A stretch of DNA of 64,000 nt from Diphasiastrum complanatum (GCA_029204225.1 CM055111.1:7195365-7259364); one strand, 5' to 3'. Shown: positions 1 to 12,168, counted from the stretch's first letter. Notes: generated from the sequence alone by a model not told the origin. Made by a program: numbers and translations.

Positions 1-149
1 CTTCAAGGATTTGGGCCATTTAGTGAGGTTCAAGCATAGATTTTTGATGGATTTTGATGGTTCAACTTGTGCTAATCTTATGAAATCATAGTCTATTGTT
101 TCCCTCATCATTTCAAGTGTTTTAGGATCCTTATTTGCTGTAAATTTTA

Positions 150-1420
150 CAGAAATTATTCAACTTGAAGATGTCTAAAGCCAAAAGTGTTACAAGTCAT
201 ATCAACACTTTCAAAAATCTTATTGAGCAAATGGCTGCAATTGGCTCAGTCATTGAAGATTCCGATGCTGTTATGACTCTAATATCGAGTCTCCCTAAAG
301 CCTATGAAAATTGGGTCATGATAATTTCGACCCAGGAGCAAATTACTCTATCAAGAGCAATTTCGATGCTTCTACAAGAGGAAATCAAAAAATTTGCATC
401 CTCCTCATGCTCAGGAATGGATCCTCATGCTCTATATTCCAAAAATCCAAAGTTCAAATCCAAAAAAAAGAGTAACACGCAGTGAGAATCGAATTTTGAC
501 TCAGGCTCAAATTTTGGCTTTGGGTCGAATTCTGGCTCAAGGTCGAATTCAAACACTTCATCTTCCCAACCAAAGCAAAGATTATTCTACAAATAATGCA
601 AGAGAACTGGACATGAGATCAAGGGCTATAGAACTTTGAAATTCAACAATGAAAAGAAAAAGCAGTCCCAACAACAAGCAAATTCAGCCTCAACTAGTTT
701 TTTGATACAGCAGCAAGACAAAGATGAGATAGCCTTCATGACCAAGGATGAAGAACAACAGGATATCGATTCCTGGTATCTCGATTATGGAGCAACTCAG
801 CACATGACTCACCATCAAGACTGGTTCAAAGATTATAAATCTTTCACCCACTCTCAAGTCGTACAACTCGGAGACAACTCACCACATTCGATTCAAGATG
901 AAGGAACAGTCAGAATCAAATTTCAAAAGGGTGAAGTCAAGTTGCTTTCCAATGTCCTCCATGTCCCAAATCTGATCAAGAATCTGCTCTCAGTTAGCAA
1001 AATCATTGATTCAGGTCAGAGGGTCGAATTCGATGCAAACGGCTGCACCATACTTAACAAAGCTAAAAAAATTCTAGCTTTTGGGAGAAGAAGTGGCAAC
1101 CTCTACAAACTCAGCAACTATTATTCCTCCAAAAGTCAAGCTCTTCACACTTCTACTTCCGATTCATCTGATATGCTTTTGCATTTTAGGCCATTTGAAT
1201 TTCAACAGTATTCAACAAATGTCGACTTAGAGACTAGTACAAGATCTACATGCTGTTGGCAAGCCAACTTCTCTATGTGGAAGCTGTATAATCAACAAGC
1301 ATGCAAGAAGTCCGTTCTTTTCAGACTTAGTTCATACTTTCAAGGGCCTTCTCGATCTTATACATAGCGACATCTGTGGCCCAATGCAGACTATTTTTAA
1401 AGGGGGAGCTCTATACTTCC
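150..1420 (+). pseudogene. Ty1/copia retrotransposon relic: gag, protease, integrase N-terminus
   Basis: A decayed copia polyprotein read in several frames. Residues from about 165 to 485 match the copia gag core (UBN2 type: a helix with SHINTFKNLIEQM, then LISSLPKAYENW). A broken CCHC zinc knuckle lies near 590-630: the spacing and GHE remain, but one Cys position is a stop and another is Tyr. From 636 to about 1190 comes the aspartic protease; the catalytic triplet reads D-Y-G-A instead of the usual D-S-G-A, in WYLDYGATQHMT. From about 1236 a shifted frame carries the integrase zinc-binding region and the start of the core (DLIHSDICGPMQ). Homology then stops near 1420. No LTR is seen, and the reverse transcriptase is missing. 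Frameshifts and the mutated active site show it is dead. Confidence 0.85.
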
Positions 1421-3121
1421 TAATTTTCTGGGGAGGTTAACAAGAAATGAGCCAAAGAGTCAATTAACCATGAAGAGCTTGTGGAGAAGGCATCCACAAA
1501 CACAATTGTTGTTAAAAAACTACTTTTACTCATTGTTTGTGAAGAATTCATACTAAAGATACAATGGCGCCCATATAAGTTCGGTTATTGCAATATCACT
1601 AGCATATTCCATATAGACTTTTCCAAAGTCATTGTATACAACTTTTAAAAAATATGGCTAAACTAGGTCCCTTAGAGTTTGGAGCATACACTACATGGGT
1701 TGCCAAGGTTTGAGCATGCACTTTATGGTTGCAATATCTAACTCTACGCAGCTCAATCCATTGCAATAAACTTGAGGATCCAATTACAACATTGCATTTC
1801 AACAATATGGCCAAAGATTATCCTATACAAGATTTTAGATCCTAGTACATACTTAAAACCATTTGTAATCATAGTTCCATGAAGATAATTGAACCTAAAT
1901 GAAGCATAGAAGTCGTACTATCTGGACATTTGACAATGTGCATGGTTACAATAAATTGTTACTGACGGTCTAGAAGTCTAAGTGCACGTACATAACTTGC
2001 TTTTGTACCCACTCTAATTTACGTGTCTTACATGCATTGAACGCAAAACCATTGTCTAAGATTTTCTCTTGCATAAATCAAACAATCAACATTGAATTTG
2101 CTAGACTAGAAAAAAAGCTATTGGCATTTACAACATATACATATATGGCCAAGACAAAATTTATTAGATTTTGGAGCATAAGGCTCCAACATATCACTGC
2201 ACAGCTGCCAAGGTTTGGAATAAACATTTTCACCCAACTCACCCTACAAGCTGACAAAATGATCAAGAAACATCATGTGAATATTTAAATTTTGTATTGA
2301 TTACAAGTTTGCTTTGGTCAACCATTTTTCAAGTGATTTTTTGTTCTTTTACATAAACAAAAGGGCAACTAAAAATTGGCCAGATTATACATATTCAGAA
2401 AGAAAACAATGACCAATTCTAGAAATGTAGGAGGTGCACAAAAATGAGTGATCTAGTTGATTAGAATCCCAAGTAGCAATATCCTTATGTCAATGACATT
2501 TGTTTTGGAACTTTGACCTAAAAAGGAGAAACATTTTTTGGCAACTTTTAAATTATCGAATCTTAGCCTAAATTTTTTTTTTTTTATGAGTCAACTTCCA
2601 AAAAAGTTAAAAAATTAAAAAGATATATTTTTATAATGTATCATCACAATTTTTGTTTACAAACCTCATAAGACCATCATAATAAAAAATGACACAACAT
2701 CTGAAGACAACACATGATTTTTGAGAATCCAAATCCCATAAAAGTACAAGAGGGCTCAAAGTACTTTTACATATAATTTTTCCAAAGTACATTCTCCAAA
2801 AAATTTTAACTCGTGCCACTTATATTGGAACTTCACATATTATCGACACTCTCTTTTTCAATTAATGAAGTTGAAGAATCGTCTTCTTCATTAGACTCGA
2901 CTAGCATATCTTCTTCTATATCAACATCTAATATTGACAAAAGAAAGTCTTGCAAATAAGTTTTTTAATTTTCGGCAATAAGTTGAGGATGATGGTTGTG
3001 CCATAACCCAAGTCTTTTTCTTTTTCTTTGAAATAGCTATAGTTGACATTTGTAAATGATTAGTAATGGTCAACTCAAATTAAAAGCTGCATCTACATCA
3101 ACATCTTCTAGATTTAAATCA
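1421..3121. other. intergenic, no gene recognised
   Basis: AT-rich sequence with only short chance ORFs. A phrase resembling AAGGTTTGGAGCATA/TGCCAAGG recurs in both orientations between about 1675 and 2230, hinting at an old diverged repeat. I could assign no function. Confidence 0.5.
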
Positions 3122-3372
3122 TCAAGACTTGGCTAATTTTATGACAATCATCTTCTTTTGCCCTTTGGATGCAACTACAACATTTTCAATTAGTAGCTTT
3201 CCTAGAAAAGCGTCTATTAAGGTGGTGTGCAGCCAATGGACCCATAACACTTTTGTTTGGTTAGTGTTTTGAATGAATCCAAGCACTTTTGCAATCCAAA
3301 ATGGATGTCCTTCACTTTTTCCAAAAGCCAAAAGTGCAACAAGACTTCCACTTTGAATTTTATTAAGATCAC
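3122..3372 (-). pseudogene. unrecognised ORF fragment, probably transposon-derived
   Basis: The minus strand encodes about 80 residues reading SLVALLAFGKSEGHPFWIAK, followed by a hydrophobic stretch with VLWVHWLHTT. A pattern of the type 'GdxVAv...HPFWIAKV...VHW' looks to me like the small beta-barrel (Tudor/BAH-like) segments found in some plant DNA-transposon proteins. That is pattern-based inference, not a domain hit. The frame opens without a good ATG and the upstream sequence on the same strand has several stops, so it is a remnant. It could also be a chance ORF. Confidence 0.3.
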
Positions 3373-3890
3373 CAAACCACTTTAATTTCCTTTTTTTTCA
3401 GCCCAATTAATGTTAAAATAAGAGCTTATGAACCTCATTTGGATCTCTAATGATTCATCAATCATAAAGAATTGCACTTAGATTGAATTGCTAGACATCT
3501 AATTTGGCAATTGCCTTTGAACACCACAATCAAACTAGCATTTACCGATCCTCATGGCCTCTCACATGTGTGGGCAATATGGTATTGTTATTAGGTTTAG
3601 ATCTATTCAATAGACACAAAAAATCAAAGAATCATCAAATTACATGTTTTCTACTTGCAAGAGCAAAATTGCCAAAATCACCATCAATCTTGATTTCCAA
3701 AAAGTGTATGTACAAATGAGCTCCAAATTCATATCAGGTGAGCTCAAATCTGAGATTCGGTGTAAGTGCCATGGGGGTAGACCCTAACTCTAGCATTCAA
3801 TGCCTTAGATCGAGCAAATTGTTCTACACCTTCTTCTTCACTTGATTTCTCCTTGAGCCATGGAAGCTCCTTGACACCAACAACATTAGA
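3373..3890. other. intergenic, no gene recognised
   Basis: Short open frames only. The sequence may belong to the same old element as the ORF fragment at 3122-3372, but nothing in it can be identified. Confidence 0.4.
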
Positions 3891-3891
3891 A

Positions 3892-4945
3892 GCACTTCCA
3901 TTCACCTTAGATTTGGGTGCACAAATCTCTCCTCTTGAGAAACAAGTTCACATTTGGCTTCCATCACATCCACATTGTGATTAGCTCTCATACAAACATC
4001 AAGTTTGAAAAGCCTACCATCTCTAATCCCAACACTCAACAAGTTTCTAGATATTGAAGGAGCATACATGACATTTTGAAGTTTTGATCTCCTTCTTGAC
4101 TCAAGCCAAATAGGAATTGTTCCTATTTCTTGAATCTCACATTTATCACCATTCGTAGCAAGAATACTTTTTTTAGAAATTGAATATGATGAAAATGAAG
4201 AGAAATACTTCTTTTGCCTTGTATTGTGAGAGCTTGCACCACTATTAGTCCAACAAGGATCTTCCTCCATGAGACTTGATGATGTACACATGGTTGCCAT
4301 GACTGACTCCTCCTCATAGAAGCCATCTCCTTCTTGGATGTTCAAGCTTACTTGCTTCCCTCCTTGCTTTTCTTCATCATTTTTTTTCTTGTAGCACTTC
4401 AAGGCAAAATGCTCCTTCTTGCCACAATAATGGCATTTGACATTGGATTTGTCCTTCGTACTTTTCGTAGATGATGAAGATGATGATTGATCATCATTTT
4501 CATCTTGGAGTAGCTCGTCCTTCAGGCCTTAAAAATCCTTTTGCTTTGCCTTTGCCCTTTCCATGTGTGAAAAGAGCTTGTGCATGTCCTTCATCCTTGA
4601 GAGAAATTTGTCCAAATCTAGACAACACATTAGCTAATTGCCTACTCAGCCTCGTCCACAAGGACTCCTTGTAGGCTCTCCATAGAAGGAATATTTTTTT
4701 GAATTACATAGGATCGAACAAGATTGAAATGCTCTTCATTGAGTCTATTCAAGACTACTTGAACTAGTTATCCCTGATTGAAGGGCTCTCCAATGCATAT
4801 TAGCTTTCTATAATTATAGTCCTTTACTCTAAGCACCTAGCTTTGAGCACTTTCCCCTTTGCCTTGATAGCTTTGGAAAATCATGTTCCTCAATGTGAGC
4901 AATCTTGAGGTGTTCTTAGACTCATATATAGTTGTAGGGCTCTCG
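3892..4945 (-). pseudogene. Ty1/copia relic: gag C-terminus, zinc knuckle, protease
   Basis: Read on the minus strand from 4945 down. A UBN2-type gag segment comes first (YESKNTSRLLTLRN at about 4920-4870). A degenerate gag tail follows, then a good CCHC knuckle (CHYCGKKEHFALKC, about 4450-4400). A protease region ends near 3900. The protease active site is damaged: the copy reads W-T-N-S-G-A-S-S-H where related elements have W-I-D-S-G-A-S-S-H, so the catalytic Asp is Asn. The gag core closely resembles that of the copia copy at 20380 (YESSNTSRVLMLRN there), so both belong to one lineage. Integrase and RT are absent. On its 5' side it is broken by the solo LTR at 4946-5676. Confidence 0.8.
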
Positions 4946-5676
4946 TGTTGGGACAATAGAGTCCAGGCCATAGCGAAAATGAAGGCCATTATCCCAACAA
5001 ATGAAAACACTGGTGACATAAATGATAATATAATAAGATCTGGATTACTTAGAGAACAGAATGATAGAGCAGTTCTGATATGTGCTGATAATGAATATCA
5101 GCATAGGTGTCTTAGACAACCATAAAGAATTGCGGAAGGATTAGGTGTCTATGACAACCATGCCAATTCTCTGGTACTGATAATCGTGACAGTAGAGGAA
5201 GAAGAGTGAGAGTTAATTAACCATCCAGCATGAATGCAATGTGATAAAACAATAGGGATTCTATATAGTAAACTTTGTAGTAACAACGAGCTGATCACAA
5301 GACAGTTGCATTGAGCGCGTGATCCTACTTACAGAAGCAAGTAATTGCTATAGTTTTGAATACTTTTACTCTCTCTCTCTATGATCTCTAACTCTGAGGA
5401 CTCAAATATTGAGTTTCTTCTCTACGTTGATCTCTGATGATCATTTGTTTAATGATCTAATGATTTGATTATGATGATTGTCTCTACTCGCTTAATTTCT
5501 TATATAGCTATTAGATGATTTTGTGTTATTATAGTTTTACAATCATTCTTCGAAAAAATATTGCATTTCTCGAGTGTCTGGAATGTTAAGTAGAAGACTT
5601 TGTCGAAATCTTCATATTTTTTGCCTATTGAAGATTGCAATGTAGACTATGAGTAGGAGTAAGATTAACTCCAACA
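4946..5676. mobile_element. solo LTR with 5-bp target-site duplication
   Basis: The segment starts TGTTGG and ends CCAACA, a perfect 6-bp inverted terminus of LTR type. It is flanked directly by TCTCG at 4941-4945 and TCTCG at 5677-5681. Length is 731 bp, there is no internal coding region, and a TATA-like CTATATAG lies near 5260. These are the hallmarks of a solo LTR left by recombination between the two LTRs of a full element. It inserted beside or into the copia gag relic on the minus strand and is therefore younger than that relic. The orientation is not certain. Confidence 0.8.
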
Positions 5677-5799
5677 TCTCGCCTGTCACGACTTGTAGTA
5701 GTTGCATTCCCGAGGGAGCAAGACCTCACCTTCAACTTGTTAGCAAGAGAATGGAGAGTGAACTTGTGTGAGAGAAGAGAGAAACACCAAGAGAGATGG

Positions 5800-5915
<116 letters not shown>

Positions 5916-6094
5916 ATTGGGAGAATTGCTTTAGATTAACAAAATTGGATCGACAATACAAAGGAAATGGTCTCCTTTTGTAGTTGAGAGGTAGACCTAA
6001 TTTCCTGTCTTTATTTTTAACTTCAAATGTTTGATGGGAAAACGACCCTCCAATGACTAACTTGACTTTTAGGCCACTAAACGTATTTACTTCT

Positions 6095-6215
6095 TTGTCA
6101 AATCCCTCTCACTTATTAACTGCTAATAAATGAATAATCTAATTAGGGTTGCCTTGATATCCACAAACCCTCCAACAATATCCCCCACCAAAACTGGTGA
6201 CGGTCCCACGACACC
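6095..6215. repeat. interspersed repeat block B, copy 1
   Basis: The stretch containing CAAATCCCTCTCACTTATTA and TATCCCCCACCAAAACTGGT, then GGTCCCACGACACCT, recurs at about 26478-26580 with a few substitutions and a small insertion. Both copies lie near a second shared block (A). This suggests fragments of one LTR or non-coding transposon family. Confidence 0.7.
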
Positions 6216-6570
6216 TGCCTCAACGCTTGAATGTTGTGAAATGTTGTGCGGTGAAGAAGTTGAAAAAATGGGATTATTTAGTTGCAAAATAAATTGCTTA
6301 CTACAAGAAAAGCGTAAATATCGATTCTCTTACGTAAAACCTGATGTTTTATTTGTTGATGATTAGCGAGAACTTAGACTTGTCATATTTTCAATAATAA
6401 CCATGTGTCTGGTGGCATTCATGATAACCTTGTTCATTGACAAATCGGTTGTCGACACCATTCAGAAAAGGATCCCAAGATAATGCTTGCTGATTTTGAT
6501 CATCGTAGATAGGTGCAGCTACTAGCAATGATACTGTTGAAGCTAATGAAAAGGTTACAATTTTTCTTTT

Positions 6571-7150
6571 TGACAAGCTAAAAAATTTGTAACTTGCTCA
6601 ATACTTAATGAAATGGAAAAAAAAAATTATATCTCCAGAAAGCCCTTTCAATGCTCTAAAACCCTAATGATTCAGATAGAATTACAAATAATAGAAAGAC
6701 AGGCGAAAAATGAATCAAATAGGGCAGAAAAATAAAAAATCTAGAAATGGTTTATGACAAGTTTATAGAATTTTTTTGCCAACTTAAAAATTTGTAACTT
6801 CCCATTGCTTGACGAAATTCAGAAAAAATTATATCTTCAGAAATATCTTTCAATGTTCTAAAATTGTACCTATTCAAATCGAATTACGAAGAACAGAAAG
6901 TCGGGCAAAAAATGAATTAAAAAAGAGCACAAAAAAAAAAACAAATATTTGGTTTTTGACAAGTTCACAAAATTTTGTTGCCAGTTTAGGTAACTTGCTC
7001 AATACTTAATAGAATCCAAAACCAATTATATATCTAGAAAGCCCTTTCAATGCTCTACAATCCTAGGTATTCTGATCAAATTATAGAGATTGGAAATTTG
7101 GGAGAAAATTGAATCAAATAGGAGAAAAAAAAAATTAAAAAATAGAAAAT
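6571..7150. repeat. diverged tandem repeat, 3 units of about 184-202 bp
   Basis: Three successive units begin near 6571, 6755 and 6957. Each has the order TTTGTAACTT..., AATTATAT-CT-CAGAAA, CTTTCAATG-TCT, then a short A-rich tail and TTTTTGACAAGTT. The third unit fades out near 7150. There is no coding potential. It could be a satellite-like or LTR-internal tandem array. Confidence 0.75.
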
Positions 7151-7369
7151 ATAGTCTCCATTCATTTTTTGAACAGTTTTGGACATAACTCTTTCAAATC
7201 AAATCCATAATGCAAAGCTAACCCTAGCATGCCAAACCCAAGATGCCTAAATGCATTCTAGCCACAAAATATGAAAGAAAATGGTAACAAACAGGATGAG
7301 AGTGCATTGCTCTCTCACAACGGTGTCAAAATTGTAGCGGGTATTTCTTATCCACCTTCAACCCTAGAT

Positions 7370-7445
7370 CTAAGCACACCAAGCATCAAAGGAGATGAAG
7401 AGGATTAACATGTCATGTAGAGATTCGTTCCCATGAGAGCGATAG
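7370..7445. repeat. interspersed repeat block A, copy 1
   Basis: Contains AAGCATCAAAGGAGATGAAG and CCATGAGAGCGATAGCATA, matched by AAGCATCAAGGAGATGAAGG and CCGTGAGAGCGATAGCATA at about 25860-25915. In both places the block is followed by 'ATTAACACTAC' phrases and a pyrimidine-rich stretch. Confidence 0.65.
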
Positions 7446-7521
7446 CATAGTTCATAATTAAGCACATGCTTCCTACATCTAACACTAAACATTAACACTA
7501 CTCAAGCAAGGGTAAAGCTTG

Positions 7522-7704
<183 letters not shown>

Positions 7705-8031
7705 AAGTATAAGAAAGATCAATCCCAACAACTAGCAAATTCAACAAACAACAAAATCCAAATAAACCATGAGAGATGGAGAAAGGAAGAAGAAGAGCAA
7801 CGACATCCGATTTGAATCTATAAGAGGTCTTGTGCAAATTGTCACCTAATTTTGACATTTTAATTGGCAATTTTGGAGGCCAAAGTTAAATCTCAACTTA
7901 AAGTTAGTTTCATAAATGTCAATAAGGCTCTAAATAGTGTTATTACTATTTTTAGTATGTATCTAAGTGGATGAGGTCATGTTTGGACCCATTTTATTTG
8001 GTTAATTTTGGTACATTGCATTTGGACCCTC

Positions 8032-8690
8032 TTAATCAGAAAACTCCATGAATGAGCCTCCATCTCCATCTTGCCACAAGATGCCATCATCACTTGATGA
8101 CTTGATCATGAATGAGTGATATAATGAGCCTCCAATAGCTTCATTTCCATCAACAAAACCAGCCAAGAATGCTAGTACAACTCTAACATCAAAATGATGC
8201 ATACCAATGTAGCTAGTTTGACCATATCTTGACAATTTGCACACATCCACATGAAATAGCTCAAACATGAGATAGAACAAGTAAAGTAAACTTGAACAAC
8301 ACTGTCTTGCTGCTCCTTTGATCTTACTTGAGTCTTCAAACACCTACAAAAATAGATCCAAAACATATTCACCAATTGACTCTCATTTGATGCCTTTGAC
8401 TAGCTCAAAATTGCCAACTTCCCTTTTGTCTTGTTGAAGCCTCTTGATCTTCCACTTGACCATCAAAGCCATTGAAAAAAACTTGTTTTCCAAATCCATT
8501 AGTTGAATCCATTCCATGAAAAACATCATCCACTTGCATAGCATCATCTACACAAGAAGATTTACCAAAACATGTGAGAAAAGCAAAATGACTCACTTCC
8601 ACTTGCTTACCCTTCTCATCATATGTGAGCCTTAAAAGGTGTCTGTCTTTCCCTTGATGTTCTCCTTGTCTATCGGCTTGATGAAGGTCC
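8032..8690 (-). repeat. unknown repeated block downstream of copia integrase, copy 1
   Basis: Read on the minus strand, this block is nearly the same as plus-strand 23690-24620. Both copies can be read as GKQVEV-HFA-LTCFG, then DDAMQVD, then VFEDSSK, LYLFYLMFELFH, CKLSRYGQTSYI, LAFLAGF-DGNEA and GGSFMEF. Nucleotide similarity is high, roughly nine bases in ten by eye, but many differences change amino acids, so selection for a protein is not evident. In this copy the block follows the copia integrase on the same strand, after a stop at the end of the integrase linker, where RT would normally be. It may be an extra ORF, a captured host sequence or a non-coding 3' region of a copia family. I do not recognise the product. 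Confidence 0.7.
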
Positions 8691-9882
8691 TTCATCATCA
8701 CCATCTAAAGTAGGATCCATAACATCAACATCAAGATTGTTAGATCCATTCACACCATCATTACTTGAAGACACTTTTGGAATGTTCCCCTCATCAAAAA
8801 TGACATCTCTATCAATAATCACCTTATTAGTAGTAGGAATGTAAACCTTGTAGGCTTTACTCACCTCACTATATCCAACAAATATACCTTTCCTTCAAGA
8901 TGGATCTTCCTTTGTCCTATCATCAAGAGTTATATTGACATGGCAAGTGTATCCAAAAGTTCCAAAAAACTTGACACTCGGCCTCCTCTTGAATAGCATC
9001 TCAAAAAATGTTCTTCCATCCAATATAGCACTCGGCCACCTATTGCATAGATATTTTTCACACAACAAGGCTTGATCCCAAAATGGTTTAGGAAGAATTG
9101 CACTTAACCTCATAGCTTTGGCACCTTCACATAAGGTCCTATTCTTCCTCTCGGCCACTCCATTTTGTTGAAGTGTCCTTGGAGTTGTGTACTCCCTCTT
9201 GATCCCATGCTCATCACAAACGACCTTGAATTTGGTTGAGATATACTCACCACCATTGTCACTCCTCAAGCACTTGATCTTTGTAGAAAATTGGTTCTAC
9301 TTTGCAATAAATTGGTTCTACTAAAATCATCAATGAAAGTTACATACATCTTAGCTCCATTATTGCTAATTGTATTAATTCCATGAATATTCGAATCTAC
9401 AACTTGAAAAGGCTTTGTAGATCTAGATGTAGATCTAGTATAAGGTAGTCTATGTGACTTTGACAAAGCACAAGACTCACAAACATGATTGATGCTAGTA
9501 AAGGAACTTGGAAGGCCAATCACAACTCTTTCTAGCCATTACCTCCAATGCTTTGAAGTTGAGATGCAACTTCCCTTGTCTTTCACCTTTTGCAATCAAG
9601 ACATCCTTCATTTTGATCATACAAGCATCTCCATGAGACTCCACTTTGAGACAAAACATCTAGTAATAGATGGAATGAACAAAACATCCTTCAAATGAAC
9701 ATCCCTATTTGTAGAGAGATAAATAGGAATTGTGCCAATCTCGTTGATTGCACACTCACCATCATTGGCCGTGTAGATCACCCTCTTGTCATCTCCATAC
9801 GCCAACAAAGAAGTTAAATACTCCTTGTGAAAAGTCATGTGTGAATTTGCTCCACTATCATGGATCAATATCTCCAACAATA
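8691..9882 (-). pseudogene. Ty1/copia relic: protease and integrase
   Basis: Minus-strand polyprotein in at least three frames. 9880-9617 encodes the protease with the intact catalytic motif HDSGANSHMTF. 9523-9266 encodes the GAG-pre-integrase and zinc region (CESCALSKSHRLPY) and the first part of the integrase core (VTFIDDFSR). 9269-8895 encodes the rest of the core with catalytic Asp and Glu visible in MRSDNGGEY and NGVAERKNRT, followed by PKPFWDQA and the FGTFGYTCHV segment. 8864-8691 encodes the linker (VIIDRDVIFDEG). A frameshift and an altered stretch separate the zinc region from the rest of the core near 9270-9310. Reverse transcriptase and RNase H are absent; the unknown block at 8032-8690 follows instead. 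The upstream gag is cut off at 9882, where gypsy sequence begins on the other strand. Confidence 0.88.
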
Positions 9883-9884
9883 GA

Positions 9885-12168
9885 ACTCAAACAATTCGGC
9901 CTAATAAGTCCCCTTAGGGAGCACCAATCCTTTTAGTTAGTAAAAAGGATGGAGGCACATGTTTGTGTGGTGACATTAAAAAGTTAAATGATTTAACCAT
10001 CAAGAACAAATATCCCTTATTTATTGTCTGAATGGATCTCCAAGTATTTCTCCAAGATTGATCTTAGATCAGGTTACCATCAGATAAGGATTAGGAACGA
10101 AGATGTTCCTAAGACTGGATTTTGATCCAGGTATGGCCATTATGAGTTTTTAGTGTTACCTTTTGGACTCACCTTTTGGACTCACGAATGCTCCTGCCAC
10201 TTTCTAGCAGATGATGAACGATATTCTTCGTCCATATCTAGAAAAGTTTGTGGCGGTGTATTTGGACGACATTTTAATTTACAGTCCGGACCCTTGAAGA
10301 GCTTGAAGGGCATCTTCGTATTGTCTGGATCTTCTAAGGCAAGAAAAGCTCTATGCTAAGGAGTTGAAATTTGAGTTCTTCCAAACTAAACTCAAATACC
10401 TGGGCCATGTCATATTTGATAAAGGTCGTGAAATCGATTATGACAAAGTCCGTAAGGTACGAGAATGATCGAGACCTCAGATAATTCGTGATGTGAAATT
10501 CTTTTTAGGCTTCATAGGATTTTTTCACAGGTTCATTTTGGACGATGCCTTAATAGCATTGCCCTTGACGAACGTTCTTAAGGGGGTGAAGAAAAAATGT
10601 AGCCGCAGAAAAAGTGCATTGATAACATGGACTAATGAAATGAATGAGAGTTTTGAGACTCTCAAGCACTGTGTTTCTACGACTCCAATTTTACACATTG
10701 TCGATCCTAACCGACCCTTTGTGGTTGATACGGATGCTAGTGACTTTGTTGTAGGAGCGGTCCTTTATCAGGATGGTAGACCAGTTGGTTTTGAAAACAA
10801 GAAGTTGGATCCTGCTCAAACAAGGTATTCTAACTATGAGAAGGAGCTTTTTGTAGTCATTCACTCGTTAAAAATCTGGAGGCATTATCTTTATCGCGCC
10901 AGATTTACGTTGATGACTGATCACCAATCCTTTGAGTACATTTGTGATGCCAAGGACCTTCGTGGCCGTAAGGATGGTCGGAGCTCATTTAGGAGTTTGT
11001 GTTCAACATTAAGTATTGTAAAGGTATGTTGAGCTATGTTGTTGATGCCTTGAGTCAGATTGGAGAGATTAATCAGTTATGCTTTGCTGAGATCCAATCT
11101 GATTTGTATCTTTCACTACGGGATCTTTGTCGAACCGATAGCTTTTTTGGTCGCATCTGGCTAGATGGAAATTCTAGATCTAGTGATGACCTTGGGATGC
11201 AGGATCCCAAGCAGTCATGAAATGATAAGATACTTGAAGACTATTCCATAAGGAATGGCTTGCTCTTCCGAAAGGGAAATATTTCTATGCCAGATAGGGA
11301 GGACTTGCGGGCCCAAATCCTACAACAGTGTCATGATGACCCTTGTGCTGGTCACCCAGGCATACAGAGGACAGTTGACCTTATTAGAAAAAATTTCTTC
11401 TGGCCTAAGATGAAAGGTCATGTCGAGGCATACGTTCAAAGTTGTGAACAATGCCAACAAAACAAAGCAAAAAGACTCAAAGTTGTGGGTCTTCTACATC
11501 CCTTGGACATTCCCACCAAGAAATGGGAAAGTATTTAAATGGGTTTTGTAGTTGGACTCCCTAAAACCCAGAGTGATCACGATGCCATTTGGGTGGTGGT
11601 TGACAGGCTAACCAAGATGGCGCAATTTATACCAACTAAATTAACTGTCAAGGCATCCAAACTAGCCCAGCTTTTCGTTGAAAAGTTATTCAGATTGTAT
11701 GGTTTGCCAAATGATATTGTTACTGATCGAGACTCCAAGCTCACTGGCAAGTTCTGGCAAGCAGTTTTTGAAAAACTTGAAACAACCCTTAGTCTTAGTT
11801 CTTCGGATCGCCCAGAATCTGATGGGCAGACAGAATGTGTCAACCAGACGTTGGAAGATATGCTTAGAGGATATGTTTCTCACCGACAGTCTGATTGGGA
11901 AAAGTATCTCCCAATGGTTGAGTTCGTGCACAATAGTGTTAATCATTCTGCCATCGGATTTAGTCCGTTATGTTGATGTATGGCTTTCAGCTGCGTTCTC
12001 CAGTTTCGGTCGGACTCCAAGCTGCAGTAGATTTCCTACAAGATATGCAAGAAATGCTGCTAGTGGCCAAGGAAAGCATGAAAACCGCTCAAGATAGAGC
12101 TCAGCTTTATGCTAACCGTGGTTGCTCACCTCGAGAAATTGAGGTCGGAACCTGGGTGTGTGCACACT
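9885..12168 (+). pseudogene. Ty3/gypsy pol relic: RT, RNase H, integrase
   Basis: A decayed gypsy pol. RT starts near 9885 (ELKQFGLISP, then [13 protein letters not shown] after a frameshift) and continues through LPFGLTNAPATF. The catalytic motif VYLDDILIY is intact at about 10245-10280. RNase H at 10493-11000 shows VVDTDASDFVVGAVLYQ and LMTDHQSFEYI. Integrase follows: an HHCC finger (GHPGIQRTVDLI, then CEQCQQNK, about 11330-11465) and a core with Asp in VTDRDSKLTGKFW and Glu in SDGQTECVNQTLE. The first core Asp is lost: the copy reads a stop then MGFVVGLP where the family has MDFVVGLP (about 11536-11545). Homology ends in the C-terminal region (FLQDMQEML, EVGTWVC) at about 12168. gag and protease are missing. 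Stops and frameshifts show it is inactive. Confidence 0.9.
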
